64,000 nt of DNA from JBCLLP01 sp039738635 (GTDB lineage: Bacteria > Patescibacteriota > Saccharimonadia > CAILAD01 > BJGX01), in contig JBCLLN010000003.1 of the NCBI GenBank assembly GCA_039738635.1, positions 1 to 64,000 on the forward strand. Reading direction: 5' to 3'. The position numbers were made by a program, and so were the translations under genes. The notes beneath the pieces are model-generated. The model was not told the DNA's origin. It saw only the letters and a list, made by a program, of their open reading frames with translations, and did no database searches. Shown in pieces: positions 16,875-26,289 of the stretch; the first letter of the stretch is position 1; each line of letters begins with the position of its first letter.

Positions 16875-18083
16875 TTATCTGCTCTGCTTGGCAAGCTCAA
16901 TAGCACGATCAAGCTGAGGATCAATACCGGCATCGGAGTCTTTAGTAGTTAGCCCCACCTCAACCGTGGGCTTAATGCCCTCCTTGCTAATATCAACTCC
17001 ATTAGGCGTGTACCAATGCGCCACAGTAACCTTGACTGAAGCGCCCTTGCAGTTTGAACTAAAAAGAGTACTCTCGATGCACACAACTTCCTGAACACTT
17101 CCCTTGCCATATGTTTTTTCGCCAACCAGTGTTGCCCGCTTGTTATCATTTAGTGCACCGGCCAGGATTTCGGAGGCTGATGCACTCCCGCGGTTAATTA
17201 GCACAATAATTGGCAGATTAGTCATAGTCCCACCTTCTGTGGCATTATGGCTTTTGGGCTTAGATTTGCTGGAGCGTTCCTGCACCACCAAGCCACTACT
17301 CATAAACTCCGATGCCACCCCCACGGAGGATTCCAAATACCCTCCAGGATTATCACGCACATCAACTATAATTGCCTTAGCGCCATCTCTTATGAGTGAC
17401 TTGCCGGCACTACGCACTAGCTCTGTGGTATCATCTCCAAATCTTCTAATTTTAATGTAGCCAATTTTATCTGGCTTAAGCTCATGGGTAACACTCGGGA
17501 AAGTTATAATGTCCCTTGTAATTGTTATCTCCTTAGGTGGTTCGCTACCTCTAATAATACCTAGCTTAACATCCGTGCCCTTATCTCCTCTAATGCGAGC
17601 TACGGCCTCGTCAATAGTAAGCCCAGCCGTATCTACTCCATCTATTGAGATGATATAATCACCAGATTTAATTCCGGCCTTAGACGCTGGCGTACCATCA
17701 ACGGGTGCAATCACAGTCAATTTACCAGCCTTCTGGCCTACTTCAATACCGATACCAGATATCTCACCTTTAAGGTCATCGGCCAGCTCTTTATTGGATT
17801 TTTCATCCAGGTACACAGTATATGGATCGCCAAGAGAAGCAACTGCTCCGGCTGCCGCACCTTCACTCATCTTAGAGTAGTCAATATTTCCATCATATTT
17901 TTGGCTTAATACTGACTTGACATTATAGAGCAGGCTGGTGTCTAGGCCCTTAGTATGGGTTAGGATTGTAATGGCCATGCTAGCTACCCAAAATGACAAT
18001 AGGCCTAGCCCAAAGCTAATAATGCCAATGGTCAGCTGTTTTTTAATACCTTTAGTGGGTTTGGGTGGAATTGGCGCGTTCAT
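16875..18083 (-). CDS. S41-family carboxy-terminal processing protease (CtpA/CtpB-like)
   Basis: 402 residues. It has an N-terminal membrane anchor (about 15-42), a PDZ domain (about 105-185, with G-I-G-I-E-V) and the S41 serine protease core. The catalytic pair is Ser302 in G-S-A-S-A-S-E and Lys327 in K-T-Y-G-K-G, with the supporting D-x-R-x-N-P-G-G motif at 241-248. It cuts proteins near their C-termini outside the membrane. It lies 10 bases downstream of the CHAP hydrolase gene after ftsEX, and may process envelope hydrolases or regulators there. Confidence 0.93.
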   Translation of the reverse strand: MNAPIPPKPTKGIKKQLTIGIISFGLGLLSFWVASMAITILTHTKGLDTSLLYNVKSVLSQKYDGNIDYSKMSEGAAAGAVASLGDPYTVYLDEKSNKELADDLKGEISGIGIEVGQKAGKLTVIAPVDGTPASKAGIKSGDYIISIDGVDTAGLTIDEAVARIRGDKGTDVKLGIIRGSEPPKEITITRDIITFPSVTHELKPDKIGYIKIRRFGDDTTELVRSAGKSLIRDGAKAIIVDVRDNPGGYLESSVGVASEFMSSGLVVQERSSKSKPKSHNATEGGTMTNLPIIVLINRGSASASEILAGALNDNKRATLVGEKTYGKGSVQEVVCIESTLFSSNCKGASVKVTVAHWYTPNGVDISKEGIKPTVEVGLTTKDSDAGIDPQLDRAIELAKQSR

Positions 18084-18093
18084 AATTTATTTA

Positions 18094-19203
18094 TTAAAAA
18101 TGAATAAACTCTAGCCCAGCAATATCTACATCACTAGTCGAATAGTTTCCAGTGAAGTTGAAATTGTACTGGCTGACATGCACTGTATTGTTTACCCAGT
18201 CTATACTCTCCACATACATGGTGTGGCCCCACTCACCAACACTAGAAATTGCAACATCGCCTACTCGTGGGTTGCCATCGACAGGTATGCTATTAGCTCT
18301 GGCGATGCCTGGCCACTGTTTGGCGTTCGCTGGAATATACATTTCACCCCATTTGGGCATACGACGGCCGGAGGCTGCTACCTTCCAGGCGGTGTAGCTA
18401 GTGCATTGTCGCAGATAGAACCCCCAATCATCTGCATCGTATGTTCCATATGGTGCATTAGCCCAGGGGTAGCCACCACTACCACCAGTCCGCACATTAC
18501 GCGAGAAAGAACTAATAATAGCTGCTTGCTGGCGCTTAAGGCTGGCTATCTTGTTATTATCTTCACCTATCACCCTGTTATAATTAGATTCCTCGCCCTG
18601 CGTTCGGGCTAGTAGGCTCTGTTGCTCGGCTCGCTTGGCGGCTATTTGATCAACAGTTGATTTTTGCTGAGTGGATTGGGCCCCAAGCTGGGCTTTCTTG
18701 GTATCTAGGAGGTTTTTAAGCTCATCAATCTTTACTAGGTTGCCATCAACCTTACGCTTGATGGCAGTAAGATACTGTTGCTGCGCCACAAAATCACTAA
18801 GATTCTTACTCGATGCTATCACTTCTAATGGGGTAATATCCCCTGTTTTATATATCATTCGCAAATTATTGCGCAAGATATCTTTCTGGACTTCCATCTC
18901 CCGTGTGGCTTGGTCAATATTAGCCTGGGTCCGCTTAACTTCAAGATTGGTAAGGTCAAGTAATTGCTGGGCAGCTGCTATTTCGGCATCTATAGCAGTA
19001 ATTTTGCCTTTCAGCGTCGATGCCTCGGCCGACTTAACGCTAGCAGAGTCTGTGGCGATCTTAACCTTATCTTTCAAGGCTGCTATTTGAGCATCAAATT
19101 GATCGGCCTTAACGGTAGGGCTCAACAAAGCAACCGCAACAACTGTTGCTGTGATAATAAGCGCACTAGATATTAATTTTATTCTTTTTTTATTTAAGAT
19201 CAT
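18094..19203 (-). CDS. secreted coiled-coil CHAP peptidoglycan hydrolase (PcsB-like)
   Basis: 369 residues from the ATG at 19203, which follows AAGGAGG closely; an upstream in-frame start at 19236 would place residues before the signal peptide. A signal peptide (to about residue 34, V-K-A-D) is followed by a long coiled coil (about 35-230) and a C-terminal CHAP domain (about 245-369) with the catalytic Cys in R-Q-C-T-S-Y and His in G-H-T-M-Y-V-E. Coiled-coil plus CHAP is the PcsB architecture, in which FtsEX activates the hydrolase during division. The gene lies directly after ftsE-ftsX, matching that role. Confidence 0.9.
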   Translation of the reverse strand: MILNKKRIKLISSALIITATVVAVALLSPTVKADQFDAQIAALKDKVKIATDSASVKSAEASTLKGKITAIDAEIAAAQQLLDLTNLEVKRTQANIDQATREMEVQKDILRNNLRMIYKTGDITPLEVIASSKNLSDFVAQQQYLTAIKRKVDGNLVKIDELKNLLDTKKAQLGAQSTQQKSTVDQIAAKRAEQQSLLARTQGEESNYNRVIGEDNNKIASLKRQQAAIISSFSRNVRTGGSGGYPWANAPYGTYDADDWGFYLRQCTSYTAWKVAASGRRMPKWGEMYIPANAKQWPGIARANSIPVDGNPRVGDVAISSVGEWGHTMYVESIDWVNNTVHVSQYNFNFTGNYSTSDVDIAGLEFIHF

Positions 19204-19271
19204 CACCCTCCTTAAAACATAACTATTATAACACATCAGTCCAACGATTACGATAGTTTTGAGCTATAAAT

Positions 19272-20186
19272 TTATAATTTTAAATGCCTAGATATCGCCA
19301 GCCAGCTAGATATTGCCCCGATTAAGATTCCCAGGCCATAAAGAGCTAGAATAATTAACCAAAAATTATCCCCAAAATAGTTCACGGCCGTGACGGCATT
19401 GAGCTTCTCTGTTAAAAACTGAGCGGCAACTCGACTGATTGGTATCAGGGCAGCGACTGCCACGGTAGCACCAAAAACTCCATACATTGAGCCCTCAATA
19501 ATAAACGGGCCCCTAATAAACCATCTTGTAGCTCCCACCAGCTTCATAATTTCAATCTCCTCTCGGCGAGTAAAGATAGCCATCCGAATGGTGTTAAATA
19601 TTATCATTAAAGCAATTAGTAAAAACACCACACTCAATACGGCGCCAGCTCTAGTGATGCCATTGCTAATCCTTATAATATTCTCTATTACACCCTTGCG
19701 GTTGTCGTCCCTGCTATCATAGCTTGTCTCGCTAATTATTTCCGACTCGGATAGGGCTCGTATCTGAGAATTGATTGCGCCAATATCGTCCAGCTTAGCT
19801 AACTTAACTTCTAGCGAAGATGGCAGTGGATTGCCTATCTCCTCGGCAGATTTAGCTAGCTTTCTGCCCTCTTCACTGCTGTTTTCAAGCTTTTTTAGGG
19901 CATCGGCCTTTGAGACATACACCACAGAGGTTACCCCCGAAAGCTGGATAACCTTGTCTTGGAGGGCTTTTATTTGATCGGCACTTGCTTCGTCTGCTAT
20001 AAATATGGTCAAATCAATCTTTTGCTGAACTTCCTTGAGCTGGGTCTGAACAAAATAAATAGAAAAAGCAAAGAATACTATAATAAGCAAGGTAACCGCC
20101 ATAATAGCTGTGGCGGCACTACTCAGCCAGGCGTTCCTAAAGGTATTCCTAAACCCAGCCTTAAAAATCCTCCAAAGCGTTATCAT
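19272..20186 (-). CDS. ftsX: cell division protein FtsX
   Basis: 304 residues with four transmembrane helices (about 20-45, 180-205, 225-255 and 270-295) and an extracytoplasmic loop between the first two. FtsX is the membrane subunit of the FtsEX complex, which couples ATP hydrolysis to activation of peptidoglycan hydrolases at the septum. The extracellular loop (about 50-170) is the part expected to contact the coiled coil of the CHAP protein encoded next. It overlaps ftsE by 4 bases. Confidence 0.94.
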   Translation of the reverse strand: MITLWRIFKAGFRNTFRNAWLSSAATAIMAVTLLIIVFFAFSIYFVQTQLKEVQQKIDLTIFIADEASADQIKALQDKVIQLSGVTSVVYVSKADALKKLENSSEEGRKLAKSAEEIGNPLPSSLEVKLAKLDDIGAINSQIRALSESEIISETSYDSRDDNRKGVIENIIRISNGITRAGAVLSVVFLLIALMIIFNTIRMAIFTRREEIEIMKLVGATRWFIRGPFIIEGSMYGVFGATVAVAALIPISRVAAQFLTEKLNAVTAVNYFGDNFWLIILALYGLGILIGAISSWLAISRHLKL

Positions 20187-20863
20187 AGAGTGTACTTTCC
20201 TATCTTCTCGTCCTTAACTACTCGGCCACGATTAATGGTAATGACACGCTTTTTTAGGGCATCAACTATTGCTTTGTTATGAGTGGTTAGCACGACTGTA
20301 GTACCAAATTTATTAATTTTTAATAGTAGCTCTATAATATCCCAGGAATTTTTAGGGTCAAGATTGCCAGTTGGTTCATCGGCAATTAAAATCTTGGGGT
20401 TACGCACCAGCGCCCTAGCGATTGCTGTGCGCTGTTTTTCGCCACCAGAAATTTCGCCAGGATAATGATGGGCCTTCTCGCTTAGCCCAACCAGCTGGAG
20501 AATCTTGGGTACAGCTCGTTTGATTTCGCTTGTACGGACATCCGATACCTCTAGCGCGAAGGCGACATTTTCATAAACTGTTAAATTTGGAAGTAATTTA
20601 AAATCCTGAAAAACCACGCCTATCCGACGGCGTAAATGCGGGATATTGGACTTATCGATAGTATCATAATCGATACTACCAACAATTATTTTGCCAGAAG
20701 TAGGCACTTCCTCCTTGATAAGAAGGCGGATTAAGGTGCTTTTACCAGCACCTGATGGTCCAACGATAGTGACGAATTCTTTAGGCTGAATATGCAGTGA
20801 AGCTCCTGAAAGCGCCACCGTCTTATTTGGATAGATGACGGTAACTCGGTCTAGTAAAATCAT
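20183..20863 (-). CDS. ftsE: cell division ATP-binding protein FtsE
   Basis: 226 residues, a single ABC ATPase. Walker A is G-P-S-G-A-G-K-S-T, the signature S-G-G-E-K-Q-R, Walker B I-L-I-A-D-E-P-T-G-N-L-D and the H-loop T-T-H-N. It powers FtsX. An extended -10 (TGCTAGAAT) ends 9 bases before the ATG and there is no Shine-Dalgarno, so transcription of ftsEX-CHAP-ctp may start at or near the start codon. Confidence 0.96.
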   Translation of the reverse strand: MILLDRVTVIYPNKTVALSGASLHIQPKEFVTIVGPSGAGKSTLIRLLIKEEVPTSGKIIVGSIDYDTIDKSNIPHLRRRIGVVFQDFKLLPNLTVYENVAFALEVSDVRTSEIKRAVPKILQLVGLSEKAHHYPGEISGGEKQRTAIARALVRNPKILIADEPTGNLDPKNSWDIIELLLKINKFGTTVVLTTHNKAIVDALKKRVITINRGRVVKDEKIGKYTL

Positions 20864-20902
20864 ATGATTACTATTCTAGCAAACAAAGCATCATAAATAA
20901 AG

Positions 20903-21997
20903 CTAACCATTGCCAACTTGGCTAGCTAAATAAGCTTCTATAAATGGCTCTATCTGCCCATCTAGAACTCCTTGGGTATCGCTAGTCTCGTAGCCACTGC
21001 GATGGTCTTTGACCTTTTGATAGGGGTGTAATACATACGAACGAATCTGGCTACCCCAATCGGCCGACTTAGTGGAGCCCTTCAGCTCATTAACGCTACT
21101 GAGGTGTTGGACTCGGGCCAGCTCGGCCAGGCGACTAACTAAAATACTCATAGCTCGTTGCTTGTTTTTAAGCTGGCTACGCTCGTTTTGTATGGCTACT
21201 ACTATACCCGTGGGGATGTGGGTAATGCGCACAGCACTATCGGTGGTATTAACACTCTGCCCGCCATGGCCACTACTACGGTAAGTATCTATCTTAAGGT
21301 CCTTATCGTTAATGGCTACCGCTGATAATTCTAGCTCGGGTATGACATCTACTAAAGCAAAGGAAGTTTGGCGTAAATTATCGGAGTTAAATGGACTCAA
21401 ACGCACTAGCCTATGCACGCCCTTCTCAGCTCGTAACTTTCCATAGGCAAACGGCCCACTAAAGCGGATGGTAGCACTTTTAATACCGGCCTCATCAGCT
21501 GGGCTTTGATCGTATATTTCGGCCGACAAGCCACTTATCTCGGCGTATCTTAAATACATTCGCTCCAGCATCGCTGTCCAGTCGGCAGCGTCTGTCCCGC
21601 CCACCCCAGCCGATAACTGCATAATGGCCGGGAACTTATCGTGTTCGCCGGTAAGCTTGACGGTGAGTAAGAGCTTATGGGCTCTTAGTGCTAGCGCCTC
21701 TACTACCCGCTGATACTCCGTATGCTCCTGAGGGCTAATAACTGCTACTACCTCAATGGTGGTATTAATATCATCAAGTAATGTATCCCAGCTCTCTAAA
21801 TAGGCTCGCAAGCTAGCAGACTCTTTTGAGATAGCCTCGGCATGCGCTGGATCATCCCACAGGCTAGTGTTTGTCAGCTCCTTGTCAAACTTAGACAGCT
21901 TGAGTCTATCGTCATCAAGCCCGAGCCTAGCTATGGCGTCATTAATTTGAGATTGGAGTGTATTTAGCTGTTCTAGTAACTGTTTCATAACTTCCAT
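20903..21997 (-). CDS. prfB: peptide chain release factor 2
   Basis: 364 residues from the ATG at 21997, which follows AAGGA; a TTG at 22015 is the alternative. It releases finished peptides at UGA and UAA. The G-G-Q motif is in S-G-H-G-G-Q-S-V-N-T-T-D, and the stop-recognition tripeptide S-P-F is present in R-L-S-P-F-N-S, identifying RF2 rather than RF1. The reading frame is continuous, without the programmed +1 frameshift found in many bacteria. Its presence shows UGA is a stop codon in this organism. Confidence 0.95.
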   Translation of the reverse strand: MEVMKQLLEQLNTLQSQINDAIARLGLDDDRLKLSKFDKELTNTSLWDDPAHAEAISKESASLRAYLESWDTLLDDINTTIEVVAVISPQEHTEYQRVVEALALRAHKLLLTVKLTGEHDKFPAIMQLSAGVGGTDAADWTAMLERMYLRYAEISGLSAEIYDQSPADEAGIKSATIRFSGPFAYGKLRAEKGVHRLVRLSPFNSDNLRQTSFALVDVIPELELSAVAINDKDLKIDTYRSSGHGGQSVNTTDSAVRITHIPTGIVVAIQNERSQLKNKQRAMSILVSRLAELARVQHLSSVNELKGSTKSADWGSQIRSYVLHPYQKVKDHRSGYETSDTQGVLDGQIEPFIEAYLASQVGNG

Positions 21998-22093
21998 TAT
22001 ATCCTTATATATCAAGATAATCTAAAGCAAGCCCAAAAAAATTACGATTTAGACCAGTCTTTTCTATATTTACCGCCGACGTCCCACCTCAAA

Positions 22094-23215
22094 TCATAGG
22101 GTGTCTATAGTAGTGGCCTTCATTGTTTTTATGAGATTATTAATTACCAATCTATTCTTGGCAATCTCATCAATTGTATTATTTTTAATATTAGCCTTAA
22201 GCTCATTAAAATTAGGGATTTTAGAAACCATATAGGCCTTTGCTGAGTCAATCCTATTGGCATCAATTAGAACGGTTAAGCCATGCAAATCCTTACTATC
22301 TAGCTGCTCTGAAATTTCTATGATTGTTTTAATTCTTACGGTATTTGCCAAATCCTGAAGCATCTTATCCTGAGCCTCTACTGGCGATTCACTAATGCTG
22401 AGCCTGCTAAGGGTTAAAGATGAATCGTTGGGTGGGCTTGGTTCTGGTGTTGAAAGCCTAGTTATAGTTCTGGTGCTCTCTAGTGCCTCGCTACTGGCTA
22501 AGATTTCATTCCCAGAGGAAGTATTAAACCAGTCGCTGAGCTCTGCTAAATGAGGGTGCTTAATTATACGTTTAGTAAGCACGGCCGTATCAAGAAGTTC
22601 CTTAATCTCTACCAAAGCCTGGCATATTTTGAGGTTTATAGCGCCTTGGTCTATGGTATTATTTGTATTAAGTAATAGGATATGCTCGGCTAGGACCGTA
22701 GTGTATCCATGAAAGGCTTCTTGTAGCTGGCTTTGGGCTTGGTCATATTGTTGGTTACTGCTACCTGCCTGGCTATGCTCTATTTCTGCCCGAGCACTGG
22801 CATATATCATTATTGAGCTCTCTAGCAGCGACTGAGCGCTATTAAGCTTATCAGCTGACACTTCAGCTTCACCCTCAGCTAGAATATTGGGCACGTTAAC
22901 CATAATAGAGCCACCATCGTTCTGCCCAACCGGCCTAATGCCTATTCCAAATTCATCTGGACCAGGGTCAGTATCAGAATTAGTGACAGGTGGTCCAGAC
23001 TCGTGTCCTAATGGGCTACTGGGTAATGGATGTGTGTGTGACGGCAGTGGCGGAGGCTCGGGATGTCCATCGTAGAATGGTAGTCCTGAGTTACGCTTAA
23101 TATCAAAAGTTCTTGGTGCTGGTTTTTTTGGCCGACCTGGACCAGTACTCACTATAGGTCTTCCTGGTACAATATCGCTATCAATGCCAGCTGGTGGCTT
23201 GCCGTTTATATTCAT
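22094..23215 (-). CDS. unknown protein with Pro-rich N-terminus, between secA and prfB
   Basis: 373 residues. Residues 1-90 are rich in Pro, Gly and Ser and probably disordered; 110-215 and 280-373 are helical. There is no signal peptide, membrane segment or recognised motif. It interrupts an otherwise conserved hpf-secA-prfB-ftsE-ftsX order. Composition (many Asn, Ile, Ser) resembles neighbouring genes. I cannot assign a function. Confidence 0.65.
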   Translation of the reverse strand: MNINGKPPAGIDSDIVPGRPIVSTGPGRPKKPAPRTFDIKRNSGLPFYDGHPEPPPLPSHTHPLPSSPLGHESGPPVTNSDTDPGPDEFGIGIRPVGQNDGGSIMVNVPNILAEGEAEVSADKLNSAQSLLESSIMIYASARAEIEHSQAGSSNQQYDQAQSQLQEAFHGYTTVLAEHILLLNTNNTIDQGAINLKICQALVEIKELLDTAVLTKRIIKHPHLAELSDWFNTSSGNEILASSEALESTRTITRLSTPEPSPPNDSSLTLSRLSISESPVEAQDKMLQDLANTVRIKTIIEISEQLDSKDLHGLTVLIDANRIDSAKAYMVSKIPNFNELKANIKNNTIDEIAKNRLVINNLIKTMKATTIDTL

Positions 23216-23280
23216 ATATTCTCTCTATTAAAGCTTATGTTACATTACTAACAGCCAGATTGTCAAAACCAGTACAAATT

Positions 23281-25875
23281 CTAACGGCGCTTTTTCTTTT
23301 TTTTCTTAGATTTCCTACGGATCGGCTTAAGCTCTGGCGTGGATACAAGGCGTTTGGGTCTTATTTTGACATCACTGGAGCTAGCTTGCTTTTTAGTAGC
23401 CCGCTCCATACTAGCATTTGCTAATTGGGCACCTGCCGTTATGGCTGTCTGAGTGGGCTGGACTTCACTAGGTTGCTGAGCAATATCTATCCTAGGAATT
23501 GTTGTTACTACTTCCGCCCTAATAGAGGATTGAAGCCTATTAAATAGGCCGTACGCCTCAGCCTTATACTCCACCAATGGATCGCGTTGGCCATAACCTC
23601 GCAATCCAATACCTTCGCGCAAATGATCCATAGTCTCTAAGTGTGCTAACCAGGCGCTATCAATTGTTTTAAGGCATACTAGCCTAAAAATGACATTAAG
23701 CACATCCTCGCCGATGGTCTTTTGGCGAGCATCTAGGGCCTGATTGGTGCGGTCTACTAGCTCGGCAACGATTAGCTCTGGCACTTTGGTGCTAATATCG
23801 CTCGCCCAGTTGGCTGGCAAAAATACCATATTAGCTACTACTTTTTGAAGCTCCTCTAGGTTGACCACGCCAGTCTTGGCGTCTGTGTGGGCTCCAACAA
23901 TTCCCCCAAATTCTTGCTTATACATACCCATAACTTCTTCCCTTAAGCCCTTGCCCTCTAAATACTTTCGGCGGCTAGCATATATAATTTCACGCTGGGA
24001 GTTCATAACATCGTCATACTCTACCAAATGCTTGCGCATATCAAAGTTATGCCCCTCTACCCGCTTTTGGGCGGCCTCCAGCGAGCGTGATATGACTTTA
24101 TTCTCGATAGGCATATCGTCGGGCAATTTAAGTGAGTTCATTAGCGTGCCAATTTTATCTCCCCCAAAAATACGCATTAAATCATCTTCAACGCTTACAA
24201 AAAACTGGCTAGTTCCAGGGTCGCCTTGACGCCCCGCTCGGCCTCTAAACTGGTTATCAATTCGCCTAGATTCGTGCCTCTCAGTGCCTAGTACATGCAA
24301 CCCTCCCTGCTCTGTAACGCCATCTCCGAGTACGATGTCGGTACCACGCCCAGCGATATTAGTGGCTAGAGTTACAGCCCCTTTTTGCCCAGCGAGTGCT
24401 ACTATCTCTGCCTCGCGTTCGTTGTTTTTGGCATTTAATAGCTCGTGAGTGATGCCGGCCTTATCAAGTAGGCTACTCATCGCCTCATTCTTTTCAATAC
24501 TGGAAGTGCCTAGTAACACTGGCTGGCCCTTGCTTGTTCTATCCCTTACTTCCTCTACAACGGCATTAAACTTAGCAATTTCGGACTTATATATTCTGTC
24601 TTTTAGGTCTTTCCTAATCATCGGCATGTGAGTTGGAATACGAGTTACCTCAAGCTTGTAGATTTTAGAGAATTCCTCAGCTTCGGTTTGGGCTGTGCCA
24701 GTCATACCCGATAACCTGCCGTATAGCCTAAAATAATTCTGGAAGGTAATAGTCGCTAGAGTCTGAGACTCCTGCTGAACAGTTAGCCCCTCCTTAGCCT
24801 CAATTGCTTGATGCAGGCCTTCGGAGTAACGACGGCCAGCCAAGAGCCTACCGGTAAATTCATCGACAATTATTATCTCGTCATCACTTACGACATAGTC
24901 CTTATCGCGAACAAATAACGCCTCAGCCTTCAGGCTTTGCTCAATATGATGGACATCTTCTATCTGCTCTGAAGCATAGACATTCTCTACGCCTAGCTCT
25001 GCTTCAATACTAGCGATACCTTTTGGGTTCAGGCTAACTGCTTTTTGCTTCTCGTCGACACTATAATGCTCATCTCGTTTGAGCTTGCGAGCCAGAACTG
25101 CAAACAATTGGTAGCGATCGGTGCTCTTACCAGCTGGCTGAGAAATAATAAGTGGCGTTCGTGCTTCGTCAATGAGAATTGAATCTACCTCATCTACGAT
25201 GGCATAATGCAGGCTGCGTTGAGAACATTCCGAAAGGTCCGAGACCATATTATCGCGCAAATAATCAAAGCCATACTCGTTATTAGTACCATAGGTGATA
25301 TCGGCTCGGTAGGCCTCTTGCTTGGTGACTGGACGAAGGTGCTTGAGCCTCTCGTCGTGGTGAGATTCATCTATAAACTCTGGGTCAAACATAAATGATC
25401 CCTGAGGTAAAATTACACCTGCAGATACCCCCAAATAGTGATATATGGGGCCCATCCAGCCTAGCCCAATACGGGCCAAATAATCATTAACCGTTACAAG
25501 ATGCGCACCCTTGCCCTCTAGGGCATACAAATAAAGAGGTAGGGTAGCTACTAATGTTTTGCCCTCACCGGTGCGCATTTCGGCTATTTTGCCCTCTTGA
25601 AGTATAATCCCGCCTATCAGTTGCTCGTCAAAATGCCTCAAGCCAAGCGTTCGTTTTGATACTTCCCGAACCACCGCAAAGGCTTCTACTAGGATTGAGT
25701 CCAAACTAGCGCCCTTTTCTAGCTTGCCCTTAAACTCTTGGGTCTTTTTAGCTAGCTGACTATCGGAGAGCTTTTTAAGCTCTGGCTCAAAGGCATTAAT
25801 ACTCTCCACGATAATGCGGTCTTTTTTGATTTCACGCTCATTTGAATCGCCAAATATTTTAGTGAGTATAGACAT
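23281..25875 (-). CDS. secA: protein translocase ATPase SecA
   Basis: 864 residues. The motor domain has Walker A M-R-T-G-E-G-K-T near residue 100 and the DEVD box in D-E-V-D-S-I-L-I-D-E-A-R-T; the second motor half has G-T-S-S-I-E-K-N-E and G-R-G-T-D-I. It drives preproteins through SecYEG. The C-terminus ends in a Lys/Arg-rich tail and lacks the Cys-rich zinc module of proteobacterial SecA. It is encoded 27 bases after hpf, as in many Gram-positive genomes. Confidence 0.97.
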   Translation of the reverse strand: MSILTKIFGDSNEREIKKDRIIVESINAFEPELKKLSDSQLAKKTQEFKGKLEKGASLDSILVEAFAVVREVSKRTLGLRHFDEQLIGGIILQEGKIAEMRTGEGKTLVATLPLYLYALEGKGAHLVTVNDYLARIGLGWMGPIYHYLGVSAGVILPQGSFMFDPEFIDESHHDERLKHLRPVTKQEAYRADITYGTNNEYGFDYLRDNMVSDLSECSQRSLHYAIVDEVDSILIDEARTPLIISQPAGKSTDRYQLFAVLARKLKRDEHYSVDEKQKAVSLNPKGIASIEAELGVENVYASEQIEDVHHIEQSLKAEALFVRDKDYVVSDDEIIIVDEFTGRLLAGRRYSEGLHQAIEAKEGLTVQQESQTLATITFQNYFRLYGRLSGMTGTAQTEAEEFSKIYKLEVTRIPTHMPMIRKDLKDRIYKSEIAKFNAVVEEVRDRTSKGQPVLLGTSSIEKNEAMSSLLDKAGITHELLNAKNNEREAEIVALAGQKGAVTLATNIAGRGTDIVLGDGVTEQGGLHVLGTERHESRRIDNQFRGRAGRQGDPGTSQFFVSVEDDLMRIFGGDKIGTLMNSLKLPDDMPIENKVISRSLEAAQKRVEGHNFDMRKHLVEYDDVMNSQREIIYASRRKYLEGKGLREEVMGMYKQEFGGIVGAHTDAKTGVVNLEELQKVVANMVFLPANWASDISTKVPELIVAELVDRTNQALDARQKTIGEDVLNVIFRLVCLKTIDSAWLAHLETMDHLREGIGLRGYGQRDPLVEYKAEAYGLFNRLQSSIRAEVVTTIPRIDIAQQPSEVQPTQTAITAGAQLANASMERATKKQASSSDVKIRPKRLVSTPELKPIRRKSKKKKKKRR

Positions 25876-25902
25876 GCTAGCTATTATACAGGAGTGCTGG
25901 GA

Positions 25903-26259
25903 TTAGTGCGATTTGATTTTATCAAATAGATTTTTAATACTAACTCGCCTAGGCATGCGCTTTTCCTTATATTTTCTAATTTGAATTTTGAGCTTTTGCT
26001 CTACTATATCTACTGCCGAATGAGGATTGATGGTGGCTGTCTCAGCTACTAAATCGGGTCCCTGCACTTTTAGGATTGCTATTATCTTATAGTTATTACC
26101 TTCCTTGCCAGATGGGTCTTTGAATATTTCTACACTCATTGTTTTCATGCGATTAGCACGAGGCAGATACTTATCAAGGTTACCAAGTTTCCTTTCAACA
26201 TATTTGTGCATTTCTTGGTCAATCTCAAAATTACGACCGGTAAATTGAATTTGTATCAT
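25903..26259 (-). CDS. hpf: ribosome hibernation-promoting factor (short form)
   Basis: 118 residues, a single S30AE/YfiA domain (I-Q-I-Q-F-T-G-R-N-F-E-I, then the second basic helix), lacking the C-terminal dimerisation domain of long HPF. It binds the 30S decoding region of idle ribosomes. Placement just before secA is the common Firmicutes order. Confidence 0.9.
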   Translation of the reverse strand: MIQIQFTGRNFEIDQEMHKYVERKLGNLDKYLPRANRMKTMSVEIFKDPSGKEGNNYKIIAILKVQGPDLVAETATINPHSAVDIVEQKLKIQIRKYKEKRMPRRVSIKNLFDKIKSH

Positions 26260-26289
26260 GCTAATCTCCTTAGGTTATTGTAATATATT

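Noticed and set aside
20903..22015. Programmed frameshift in prfB
   Set aside because: The RF2 frame is continuous from the ATG at 21997, with no internal UGA.
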